Source: G965215145 sp965215145 (GTDB taxonomy: Bacteria; Bacteroidota; Rhodothermia; Rhodothermales; JANQRZ01). From it: 64,000 bases of DNA. A program made the translations under genes and the position numbers. Below, piece after piece: positions 32,850 through 40,260 of the stretch. Each line of letters begins with the position of its first letter. Position 1 is the stretch's first letter. The notes under the pieces were generated by a model. The model made no database searches. It had not been told where the DNA came from and saw only the letters and a program-made list of their open reading frames with translations. The stretch spans positions 2,418,001 to 2,482,000 of the forward strand of contig OZ244038.1 of NCBI GenBank assembly GCA_965215145.1, in the 5' to 3' direction.

Positions 32850-33077
32850 TCAGGCCACGTCGAGGATCTCGCTGTGGTCCTGGTTGTGCTGGCTGCCGCC
32901 CGTCTCGACGGCCACGTCGAGGATCTCGCTGTGGTCCTGGTTGTGCTGGCTGCCGCCCGTCTCGACGGCCACGTCGAGGATCTCGCTGTGGTCCTGGTTG
33001 TGCTGGCTGCCGCCCGTTGGCGCAGCAGCGAAGGAGATTCCGAGGCCGAGGGCGCAGCAGAGGGTAAGCGTCTTCAT
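32850..33077 (-). CDS. Secreted 75-residue peptide of near-perfect 19-residue repeats
   Basis: Start ATG at 33077; an upstream in-frame ATG at 33125 is less likely. Residues 1-20 form a Sec-type signal (MKTLTLCCALGLGISFAAA). The remainder is three copies of a 19-residue unit starting GGSQHNQDHSEILDV and linked by AVET, the last ending at DVA before the stop. The mature chain is acidic and rich in His, Asp, Asn and Gln, with no Cys. It has its own U-tract terminator. A leader of 200 bases separates it from the divergent sensor kinase. I recognise no family. It could be a multi-copy signalling peptide, a metal binder or a structural repeat; an RNA or spurious frame is less likely given signal peptide, in-frame repeat and terminator. 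Confidence 0.75.
   Translation of the reverse strand: MKTLTLCCALGLGISFAAAPTGGSQHNQDHSEILDVAVETGGSQHNQDHSEILDVAVETGGSQHNQDHSEILDVA
32853..33017. repeat. 57-bp tandem repeat, three copies (last one 51 bp)
   Basis: Copies 32853-32909, 32910-32966 and 32967-33017 are identical base for base, including third codon positions. The unit is 19 codons of the minus-strand peptide gene. Absence of silent differences implies very recent expansion or continuing homogenisation. Confidence 0.97.
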
Positions 33078-33172
33078 GGTGGGGTGAGGTAAGGGGGGTG
33101 TGGGCTGGCTCAAGGGCTTTAACAACGGTAAATGTAACGCAAAGGTCCCTAAAGGGAAAGCCTTCGCTCCAT

Positions 33173-33198
33173 TAAGCTATCGTTCAAGCCGCCGATAA
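33173..33198 (+). promoter_or_regulatory. Sigma-28 (FliA)-type promoter before the sensor kinase gene
   Basis: TTAAG at 33172-33176 and a perfect GCCGATAA at 33191-33198, with 15 bases between TTAA and the -10 box. This is the best sigma-28 match in the window, better than those of fliC and fliS. It gives a leader of about 90 bases. The rest of 33078-33294 contains a small palindrome (TCCCT-AA-AGGGA, near 33148) and nothing else I can name. Confidence 0.6.
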
Positions 33199-33294
33199 CT
33201 CCGACAAATCCCACTCGTGCTCAGCTTACGAGCATCGGGAAAAGCCCTATACCTTCGGGGGGATCACCCCCTCGCTCCCCCGAGGCTCGCCACT

Positions 33295-36200
33295 ATGCTC
33301 CTCTTCCCTCCCCATCTGAGTTCGTGGCCTCCGAGAATTCTCGGTGCAGCCGTCCGCAGGTTTTCCCTTGCCTCAGCGTTCGTACTGGTCAGTCTAAGTG
33401 CCCCTGAGGTCTCCGCTCAGGGGACCCCGGCGCAGGGGTCCTTTGCCGAAGCCGGACGGCCGCTGCACGTGGAGCCGTACGGCATCGATGACTACGACGC
33501 CCTCCCTCAGAACTGGGCCGTCCTTCAAGGCCCGCGCGGGGTTCTATGGGTGGGCAACGACAGGGGCCTTCTCCACTTCGACGGGGCCCGGTGGGAGTCC
33601 GTTGACATTCCAGGGAATCGCGTTCGCTCCCTCGCCGCCTCGGGCGACAGAATCTGGGTCGGAGGTGTGGGCACACTGGGCTACGTCAAGGCCGACGCCC
33701 TCGACCTCTCCTACATCGAGATCGCTGGAGACTCGCTCCTCGGAGGCGCTGAGGTCTGGGGGGCGTTCGTCACGGAAACCGGCGTCCTCTTCCAGACCTT
33801 CGACCGGGCGCTCTTCTACGACCCCGACGCCGGCACCCTCAGCATTGTGCGCGCCGATGGTGCCGGGCGGTTCCACAAGGCGTTCGCCGTCGAAGGACCG
33901 GACGGAACCGCCGTCTATTTCCGTCAGGAGGGGCGCGGCCTCCTCCGGTTCGACGGAGATCGCGGCCTCATGCTCGCCCCCGGTGGTCGGGCGCTCGCCG
34001 ACCGGAAGGTCTACGCTCTCCTCCCACACCGCAGCGGCCTCCTCGTCGGCACAGCGGACTCGCTCCACGTCCTCGACGGGAATGGGCTCCGACCGCTAGA
34101 CACCCCAGCGCTTTCGGCACACCTCGCCGAGCACCGGCTCTACGACGGCATCGCCCTTCCGGGCAGGCTCTACGCGCTGGCGACCCTCAAGGGCGGTATC
34201 CCTATCGTAGATGCGTCCGGCCAGATAGTCTATCACCTCGGTGAGGCAGCCGGTCTCACGACCGAGGACCTCGTGGTCGACCTCGCGCGTGACGCGCAGG
34301 GCGGGCTCTGGGCGGCCCTGTCCGAAGGCGTCGTTCGGTTTGACACGCCGGGGCCACTCACCTTCTTCGATGAGGAGCTCGGACTACCGGGCGCGGTCCA
34401 CGCCATAGAGGACCACGGAGGGACGACGTATGCGGCCACTCAGACCGGCGTCTACCGGCTCGACCCCTCCCCTACCGGAGCTCGATTCCTTCCAGTCCCC
34501 GGGGTCGGTGCACAATGCTGGAACCTCGTCTCTACGGAAGAAGGTCTCCTGGCAGCCTGTACGTCTGGGCTCTACCGGATTGGGATTGGGGTCGGGCCTG
34601 CTCAAATCCTCTCGGAAGAACCCACGTTCGCACTCGCCCGCCGCTCCGATGGCCGTGTGCTCGTAGCAGGGGATGGTCTTTGGGCTCTCGAATCCGGACG
34701 GCGGTTGCGGAGGCTTTCTGGGGTCGAGGGTCGGGTCCGCTCCCTCGCAGAGATCAAAGGTGTGATGTGGGCGCGTACATCCGACGGTGAGCTCTACCGG
34801 ATCGACGGAGGCCCGGGAGAAAAGACTGTTGAGCCGGTAGTCTTGCCGGATACCGGGGAGGAGGGTTTTGGCATTGCCGAGATTGACCAGGAGATCACGG
34901 CATTCACCTTTTCGACCATCTACCGCGCTGATTTCGAGGACCCCTCGCGGTTGACGCTGCGGCCAGATACTGCTCTCACGGCTGCCGTGCTCGAAGTGCT
35001 CGGCGGACCCGGACCCTTTGGCCTCGATGAGGACGCCGACGGCCGCATCTGGATATCACGCGACGAGACCCTGCGTGTGCTCGTCCCCGAGCAGGACGGG
35101 GACCGCGTCGCCTACGTGGACGTGACGCCGCCCGCCCTCCGCTCAGTGATTCACCGCGTTATTCGCTTCTACCCCGGCCCCGTTGTGTGGGTCGGGACGG
35201 AGCAGGGGCTCGTCCGCTACGACCCCAGCGCCGAGCGGCCGGGGCTCACCTACACCGCCCCCTTCCGAGCGCTCGTCCGCTCCGCCGTCACGGACGCGGA
35301 AGACGGCTACATCCCCGTCGCCGAGGAGGCGGACGGGAGCGTCGAGCTACCCCACGTCCGGAGCGCCCTCCGCTTTGCCTTCGCCGCGCCGAGCTTCAAC
35401 GCCCCCGAGGCCACTGTCTTCCGCACCCGACTAGAGGGGTTCAACGAGGGCTGGAGCGCGTGGTCCGACGAGGCGCGGCGGGACTACACGAACCTCCCCG
35501 CCGGCAGCTACACCTTCCGTGTCGAGGCGCGGAACGCGCAGGGCGTCCTGAGCCAGCCCGGCGCCTTCGCCTTCACCGTGCTTCCGCCGTGGTATCAGAC
35601 GTGGTGGGCACGCACCCTCTTTGGGCTCGCCGCCGCCGCGTTCGTCGCGGGGATCGTCTCCTGGCGGAGCGGCCACCACCGCCGGGAGACCGAGCGGGAG
35701 CGCGCCCGCGCCGCCGAGCTCGACCGCCTCAACACCCAACTCGAGGCCTCGAACGTCCAGCTCCAGAAGGAGGACCGGCTCAAGGACGAGATGCTCGCCA
35801 ACGCGAGCCACGAGCTCCGCACCCCGCTGACGGCCATCCTCGGCTTCTCCGAGGTCCTCACCGAGTACGAGGGCGGCGACGCCCGCGAGGTCCGGGAGTA
35901 CGCCCGCGCCATCTGCAAGGGCGGCGGGCGCCTGCTCTCGACCGTCGAGGCCCTGCTCGAGTCGGCTCAGCTCCGCGCCGGCAAGGTCGCCCTGCACCCG
36001 CAGCGCCTCGACGTGGCCGACGTCGCGCGGCACGTCGCCGAGGCGCTGGCGCCGCTGGCGCGGAAGCGCGGGCTCGCCCTTGAAGTCATGCCCGGCTCGT
36101 TGCGGCTGCCGGCCACGCTCGACCGCGACGCCCTGGAGCGCGTGCTGACGAACCTCGTGGGGAACGCGCTGAAGTTCACCGAGAAGGGGGCCGTGACGAT

Positions 36201-36546
36201 CCTGCTCGACGCCGTGGGAGACGACGCCGAGGGGGGCTCCCTGGAGATCGCCGTGCGAGACACGGGGATCGGGATCCGGGAGGAGTTCCTCCCCCACCTC
36301 TTCGAGCCCTACCGGCAGGGCTCGACGGGCGCGGCGCGGCGGGCCGAAGGCAACGGGCTCGGGCTCGCGATCACGAAGGGGCTCGTCGAGCTCATGGGCG
36401 GGGAGATCTCGGTCGAGAGCGAGGTCGGCGCGGGGACGACCTTCCGGGTACGGCTCCCTCGCCACAGCGCCGAGGCCCCGAGCGTCAGGCCACGCAGCAG
36501 GCGGGCGATGGCGGAGGTTGGCCCCGCGCCCCCTCTCATGGGGTGA
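33295..36546 (+). CDS. Two-component sensor histidine kinase with periplasmic propeller and Y_Y_Y domain
   Basis: 1083 residues from the ATG at 33295. A signal/anchor (about 1-42) leads into a long periplasmic two-component-regulator propeller (about 60-690, blades such as GVLWVGNDRGLLHFDG, VVWVGTEQGLVRYDP). A Y_Y_Y domain follows (about 700-755, TVFRTRLEGFNEGWSAW, TFRVEARNAQGVLS). One membrane helix is at about 765-785 and a coiled coil to 825. HisKA has SHELRTPLTAILGF (His about 837), and HATPase_c has NLVGNALKFTEKG, DTGIGIREEF and GNGLGLAITKGLVELMGG. Unlike many propeller kinases it has no receiver or DNA-binding domain, and no response regulator is adjacent, so the partner is elsewhere. 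A sigma-28-type promoter suggests motility-linked expression. Confidence 0.95.
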   Translation: MLLFPPHLSSWPPRILGAAVRRFSLASAFVLVSLSAPEVSAQGTPAQGSFAEAGRPLHVEPYGIDDYDALPQNWAVLQGPRGVLWVGNDRGLLHFDGARWESVDIPGNRVRSLAASGDRIWVGGVGTLGYVKADALDLSYIEIAGDSLLGGAEVWGAFVTETGVLFQTFDRALFYDPDAGTLSIVRADGAGRFHKAFAVEGPDGTAVYFRQEGRGLLRFDGDRGLMLAPGGRALADRKVYALLPHRSGLLVGTADSLHVLDGNGLRPLDTPALSAHLAEHRLYDGIALPGRLYALATLKGGIPIVDASGQIVYHLGEAAGLTTEDLVVDLARDAQGGLWAALSEGVVRFDTPGPLTFFDEELGLPGAVHAIEDHGGTTYAATQTGVYRLDPSPTGARFLPVPGVGAQCWNLVSTEEGLLAACTSGLYRIGIGVGPAQILSEEPTFALARRSDGRVLVAGDGLWALESGRRLRRLSGVEGRVRSLAEIKGVMWARTSDGELYRIDGGPGEKTVEPVVLPDTGEEGFGIAEIDQEITAFTFSTIYRADFEDPSRLTLRPDTALTAAVLEVLGGPGPFGLDEDADGRIWISRDETLRVLVPEQDGDRVAYVDVTPPALRSVIHRVIRFYPGPVVWVGTEQGLVRYDPSAERPGLTYTAPFRALVRSAVTDAEDGYIPVAEEADGSVELPHVRSALRFAFAAPSFNAPEATVFRTRLEGFNEGWSAWSDEARRDYTNLPAGSYTFRVEARNAQGVLSQPGAFAFTVLPPWYQTWWARTLFGLAAAAFVAGIVSWRSGHHRRETERERARAAELDRLNTQLEASNVQLQKEDRLKDEMLANASHELRTPLTAILGFSEVLTEYEGGDAREVREYARAICKGGGRLLSTVEALLESAQLRAGKVALHPQRLDVADVARHVAEALAPLARKRGLALEVMPGSLRLPATLDRDALERVLTNLVGNALKFTEKGAVTILLDAVGDDAEGGSLEIAVRDTGIGIREEFLPHLFEPYRQGSTGAARRAEGNGLGLAITKGLVELMGGEISVESEVGAGTTFRVRLPRHSAEAPSVRPRSRRAMAEVGPAPPLMG

Positions 36547-36636
36547 ACCCACAGGTCCCCCGCGGTGACGTAGGGGCAGCGCCGACTACGACCTCGGCTG
36601 CGGCGGGGGCTGCGAACCTGGCCCGCTGGCGCCCCC

Positions 36637-37530
36637 CTACCCGCACCCGAACGTTCGGGGCCTGAAGTCCGTCACCACGAGCACGCGGGAGTCGTCGTCC
36701 TGGGGGCGCCACGTGACCTCCGCGTAGTAGGCGGCGCCGACGAAGCCGAACCCGTTCTCCACGTTCGAGAACGTCCCCGGCTCCACGAGGGCCTCGGGGT
36801 TGAACGCCCCGCCCGGCGGGACCCAGTCGGCGCTGGCGACCTGGACGCGGAGCGTCATGCTGAGGAGGGCCGGGGCTGCCCCGCCGAGGGAATCCCGGAC
36901 GGCGTCGGCATCCTCGCTGAAGAGCACGCGGGTGAGGATGCCCCCCTCCCCCTCGAGCGTCTCACCTCGGAAGGGCACCGTCACGGTGTCCGGTCGGCAG
37001 TCCCCGTCCTCCACGGCGTACTCCGTCTCGCCCCGGAGGATAATGGGCGCGCCGCGCCACAGCACCGGGGTCCACACGACGTTGCCGGCGCGGAACACCG
37101 GGTCCTGCGGCACCCCCTCGGCGAGGGGCGGCACGTTCACCACGGCGCTCGTGACGACCCCGTCGGCCGTCCGCTCGGCCTCGACGCGGTACGTCGCGCC
37201 GTACTCGGGCCGGAGCGCCCCGACGAACACGTGCGCCGCCGAGCCCCCGATCGTGATGAGGGAGTCCCGGAGCGGGAAGACCTCCCCCGTGCGGACGTCC
37301 ACGATGCGGACGTCGGCGTCGAGCGGGTCCGCGCCTGGGAGCTCGAGGCGGTCCCGGATGGGGATCACCCGGATGGCCTGCTGCTCCACCTCGGGGTCAA
37401 GCGCGCCGTAGAGCGTGAAGGCCTGGGAGCTGTCGAACGTCGTCATCACGTCCTCCTCGCAGCCGACGAGAGCCGTGAGGCAGGCGAAGCCGGTAAGGGT
37501 AAGGAAGAGCGGGGGAAGAAGACGGTTCAT
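36637..37530 (-). CDS. DUF4249-like lipoprotein paired with TonB receptor
   Basis: 297 residues. The lipobox is LVGC (Cys24). The mature part is beta-rich and acidic, with a segment resembling DUF4249: ALDPEVEQQAIRVIPIRD, then DADVRIVDVRTGEVFPLRD and YGATYRVEAERTADGVV. It ends FRPRTFGCG with a possible disulfide. Such lipoproteins are encoded next to carboxypeptidase-domain TonB receptors, here the gene upstream on the same strand (151-base gap). A heptanucleotide repeat ends eight bases before the start codon. Its ligand is unknown. Family assignment is less firm than for the lipoprotein at 60046. Confidence 0.8.
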   Translation of the reverse strand: MNRLLPPLFLTLTGFACLTALVGCEEDVMTTFDSSQAFTLYGALDPEVEQQAIRVIPIRDRLELPGADPLDADVRIVDVRTGEVFPLRDSLITIGGSAAHVFVGALRPEYGATYRVEAERTADGVVTSAVVNVPPLAEGVPQDPVFRAGNVVWTPVLWRGAPIILRGETEYAVEDGDCRPDTVTVPFRGETLEGEGGILTRVLFSEDADAVRDSLGGAAPALLSMTLRVQVASADWVPPGGAFNPEALVEPGTFSNVENGFGFVGAAYYAEVTWRPQDDDSRVLVVTDFRPRTFGCG

Positions 37531-37537
37531 GCGGCGT

Positions 37538-37606
37538 CAGTGAGCAGTGAGCAGTGAGCAGTGAGCAGTGAGCAGTGAGCAGTGAGCAGTGAGCAGTGAG
37601 CAGTGA
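37538..37606. repeat. CAGTGAG heptanucleotide tandem repeat, about ten copies
   Basis: Nine perfect CAGTGAG units followed by a six-base partial copy, without a mismatch. The array occupies the leader directly upstream of the minus-strand lipoprotein start (37530), inside the receptor-lipoprotein operon. The unit is not a multiple of three and is untranslated in my annotation. Confidence 0.98.
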
Positions 37607-37681
37607 CTAGCGTGCATCCGACCGTGCTGTTCCCTCCGTCCCTTCTTTCCTCCTCTCTTCCGCTTTCCCTCTCCTCCGCTC

Positions 37682-39976
37682 TTACTCAAACGCCACCTTC
37701 AGTCCGAAGGAAGGGATCAGCGGGAGCTGGTCCACGCGGCGGAGCGTGAAGACGTCGTAGTAGAAGAGGTTGCGGCGGTCGTAGACGTTGATGAGGCCGG
37801 CCTGCGCCGTGATCTCGGCCGCCCGCACGTCGAACGTCCGCTCGACGGAGAGGTCGAGGCGGTGGTAGGTCGGCAGCTCGGCGTTGTAGGGGCTCTCGTA
37901 GATCACGCGGGGGGCGCCGGCCTCCGTGGTCCAGCCGGGCTGGCCGTCGGGGACGATGAACTGGTCGAACCCGACGGCCTGGCTGTACGGGAGGCCGCTG
38001 CCGAACTGCCACCGCGCCGAGAGGTCGAACCCGGCGACGCGGTAGGCGACGAGGGCGTTGACCTGGTGGCGGCGGTCGTGCGGGGGCCGGAAGCGGAGGG
38101 TCTCCGTGCCGTACCACAGCTCGAGGTTGCGGCCCTCGGCCTCGTACTCGACGCTCGAGAGCCCGTAGTTCACGGTGGTGAAGAAGTTGCCCCGGCGGAA
38201 CTCGACGCGGGCGTCGAGGCCGAGCACCTCGCCGGTGGCCGGCTGGAGGTTCGTCGTCAGGCGCGGGAACGCCGTCCACTCCCCCACCTGGAGGTCGTCG
38301 ATCCGCTTGTAGAACCCCTCGACGGCGAGGTCCAGCGTCGGGACCGGGGTGATGCGGTAGCCGGCGACGGCGTGGAGCGCGCGCGGCGAGGCGCCGCCCG
38401 GCGTGACGGTCCAGGCCGTGAAGGAGCTCGTCGCGTCGCGGCGGTCGTTGAGCCCGACGATCTCCTGGTGGTAGAGGCCCGCCGCCGCCGAGAGCTGGTG
38501 GACGCCGACGTCCCACACCGCGCGGAGGCGCGGCTCGATGAACGTCGTGCCCTGGTTGGGGGAGGCGGCGAAGTGGAGGCCCGGCGTGAGCTTCACGCCG
38601 CCGAGGGCGAACTCCGGCTCGGCGTAGGCCCCGGCCTCCGTCACGAACTGCCGGTCCTGGTCCACGTTCTGGAACAGCTCCTCCCCGCCGAGCCCGCCGA
38701 GCTCGCTCTCCACGCTCGTCGTGCGGACGAAGGCGCCGGCGCGGAGGTTGAACGCGCCGAGGAAGTACGAGATGTTGGCGCTCCCCCCGATTCGCCCCAC
38801 GCTCGACGACCGCGCGGCGGCGCCCTCGGCGCCGAGCTCGGTCTCGAACTGCGCCACCGAGACGAGCACCTCGGCCAGCACGGGGACCGTCTTCGGCAAG
38901 AGCAGGTAGCGCCCGCCGATGCCGAGGTTCGAGTACCGGAGCTCCTGCGGCGACGTGCCCCCGACCTCGCTCGCCCCGACGTCGGTGCCGAGCGTGCCGC
39001 GGTCGTAGGTGTAGACCCCCGAGAGCGAGAGCTGCGAGGCATCGGTGACGTTGAGGTGGACCTTCCCGAAGGCGTCGCCGAAGTCGAACGGGAGCGGCTG
39101 GTCCACGAGCCTCGATGCCCCCTGCTCCACCGTCGAGACCCGGGCCGAGCCGAGCACCGAGAGCCGGTCCTGCACGAGGGGCCCCTCGACGGAGAGGGCC
39201 GACACGAACGGGGCCACCGAGGCGCTCCCGGCGAACCGCCGCTTGTTCCCGTTCCGCGTCGCCACGTCGATCACCGACGAGAGCCGGCCGCCGTAGCGCG
39301 CCGAGTAGCCCCCGGCGTAGACGTCGGCGCGGTTGAGGATGGCGTTGGGGAAGGCGGAGTAGAAGCCGAGGAGGTGGAACGGCTGGTAGACGGGGATGCC
39401 GTCGAGGAGGACCTCGTTCTGGCTCGGCTCGCCGCCGCGGATGAAGAGCTGGCCGCCGCGGTCGCCGGTGGTCACGACGCCCGGCAGCGTAGTGAGGTAG
39501 TTCACGAGGTCGCCCGAGACGTCGGGCGTGGGGACGAGCTCGATGTCGGCCGGGTCGATCCGCTGGAGGCCCGCCGTGATGCGCGCCGCGCCCGCCGTCC
39601 GCTCGCTCTCGACGGTCACCTCCCCGAGCTCCTCGGAGGCCGGCGCGAGCTCGATGTTGAGCTGGCGGATCTCGCCGCCCTCCAGCGCGAGGGTGTCGGC
39701 GAACGGCTCGTAGCCGACGAAGCTGGCGCGGACGGCGTAGCGCCCGGCCGGCAGCCGGGTGATCGTGTAGAGCCCGTCCACCGTCGTGGCCGCGCCGAAG
39801 GGGTCGGCCGCGGCGTCCGTCACGGGGGCCGCGAGGACGTTCACCGACGGCAGCGCCTCCCCGCTCGTGGCGTCGGTGACGAACCCGCGCAGGGTCGCCG
39901 TCTGCGCGGCGGCGGTCGGTGCCGAAGCCACCGCGAGCAGGAGGAGCAGGGGGAGGCGGCGCGGGGAAGCGGGCAC
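37682..39976 (-). CDS. TonB-dependent receptor with carboxypeptidase-like N-terminal domain
   Basis: 764 residues from a GTG at 39976. The signal peptide is VPASPRRLPLLLLLAVASAP with cleavage near AAAQ. The CarboxypepD_reg-like domain (about 28-115: LRGFVTDATSGEALPSVNV, YAVRASFVGYEPF) precedes a plug (about 150-235: GGQLFIRGGEPSQNEVLLDG, GGYSARYGGRLSSVIDV) and a barrel to SFGLKVAFE. Length and the RGGEPSQNEVLLDGIPVY form place it with the smaller receptors that pair with DUF4249 lipoproteins, here 36637-37530. The substrate is unknown. It is divergent from the subtilase gene with a 284-base control region. Confidence 0.93.
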   Translation of the reverse strand: MPASPRRLPLLLLLAVASAPTAAAQTATLRGFVTDATSGEALPSVNVLAAPVTDAAADPFGAATTVDGLYTITRLPAGRYAVRASFVGYEPFADTLALEGGEIRQLNIELAPASEELGEVTVESERTAGAARITAGLQRIDPADIELVPTPDVSGDLVNYLTTLPGVVTTGDRGGQLFIRGGEPSQNEVLLDGIPVYQPFHLLGFYSAFPNAILNRADVYAGGYSARYGGRLSSVIDVATRNGNKRRFAGSASVAPFVSALSVEGPLVQDRLSVLGSARVSTVEQGASRLVDQPLPFDFGDAFGKVHLNVTDASQLSLSGVYTYDRGTLGTDVGASEVGGTSPQELRYSNLGIGGRYLLLPKTVPVLAEVLVSVAQFETELGAEGAAARSSSVGRIGGSANISYFLGAFNLRAGAFVRTTSVESELGGLGGEELFQNVDQDRQFVTEAGAYAEPEFALGGVKLTPGLHFAASPNQGTTFIEPRLRAVWDVGVHQLSAAAGLYHQEIVGLNDRRDATSSFTAWTVTPGGASPRALHAVAGYRITPVPTLDLAVEGFYKRIDDLQVGEWTAFPRLTTNLQPATGEVLGLDARVEFRRGNFFTTVNYGLSSVEYEAEGRNLELWYGTETLRFRPPHDRRHQVNALVAYRVAGFDLSARWQFGSGLPYSQAVGFDQFIVPDGQPGWTTEAGAPRVIYESPYNAELPTYHRLDLSVERTFDVRAAEITAQAGLINVYDRRNLFYYDVFTLRRVDQLPLIPSFGLKVAFE

Positions 39977-40185
39977 GGGCGAGGGGGAGTAGGGAGGGGC
40001 GCCGGCGGCGGGCCGGAGTGGCGGCGGAAGATAGCGCGCCGGTGCCCCTGGCCTACGGGGGATTCCCTCTCCACCCTCCGCACCTGGGGCGAGCGGCGGA
40101 GGGCGGTCTCCGGTCCCATCATCTCGGGATCACACATTTTCCACACACCAGCTCCCTCATTTCCTCCACGCGGCCGGCGCCGCGC

Positions 40186-40217
40186 TTGTCAACGCCCCAA
40201 GGGGTTTCGTATCTACG
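40186..40217 (+). promoter_or_regulatory. Promoter for the subtilase gene
   Basis: TTG at 40186, 21 bases, TATCTACG at 40210. It lies about 45 bases before the GTG start in the divergent region 39977-40260. That region is locally AT-rich around 40120-40165 and otherwise shows nothing recognisable. Confidence 0.45.
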
Positions 40218-40260
40218 GCTTGGCGCCGATACCCGCGCCACCACCCCACCCCAGCGCACC

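Noticed and set aside
32853..33017. CRISPR-like direct repeats
   Set aside because: The 57-bp units are contiguous without spacers, in frame with a signal peptide, and no cas genes are present.
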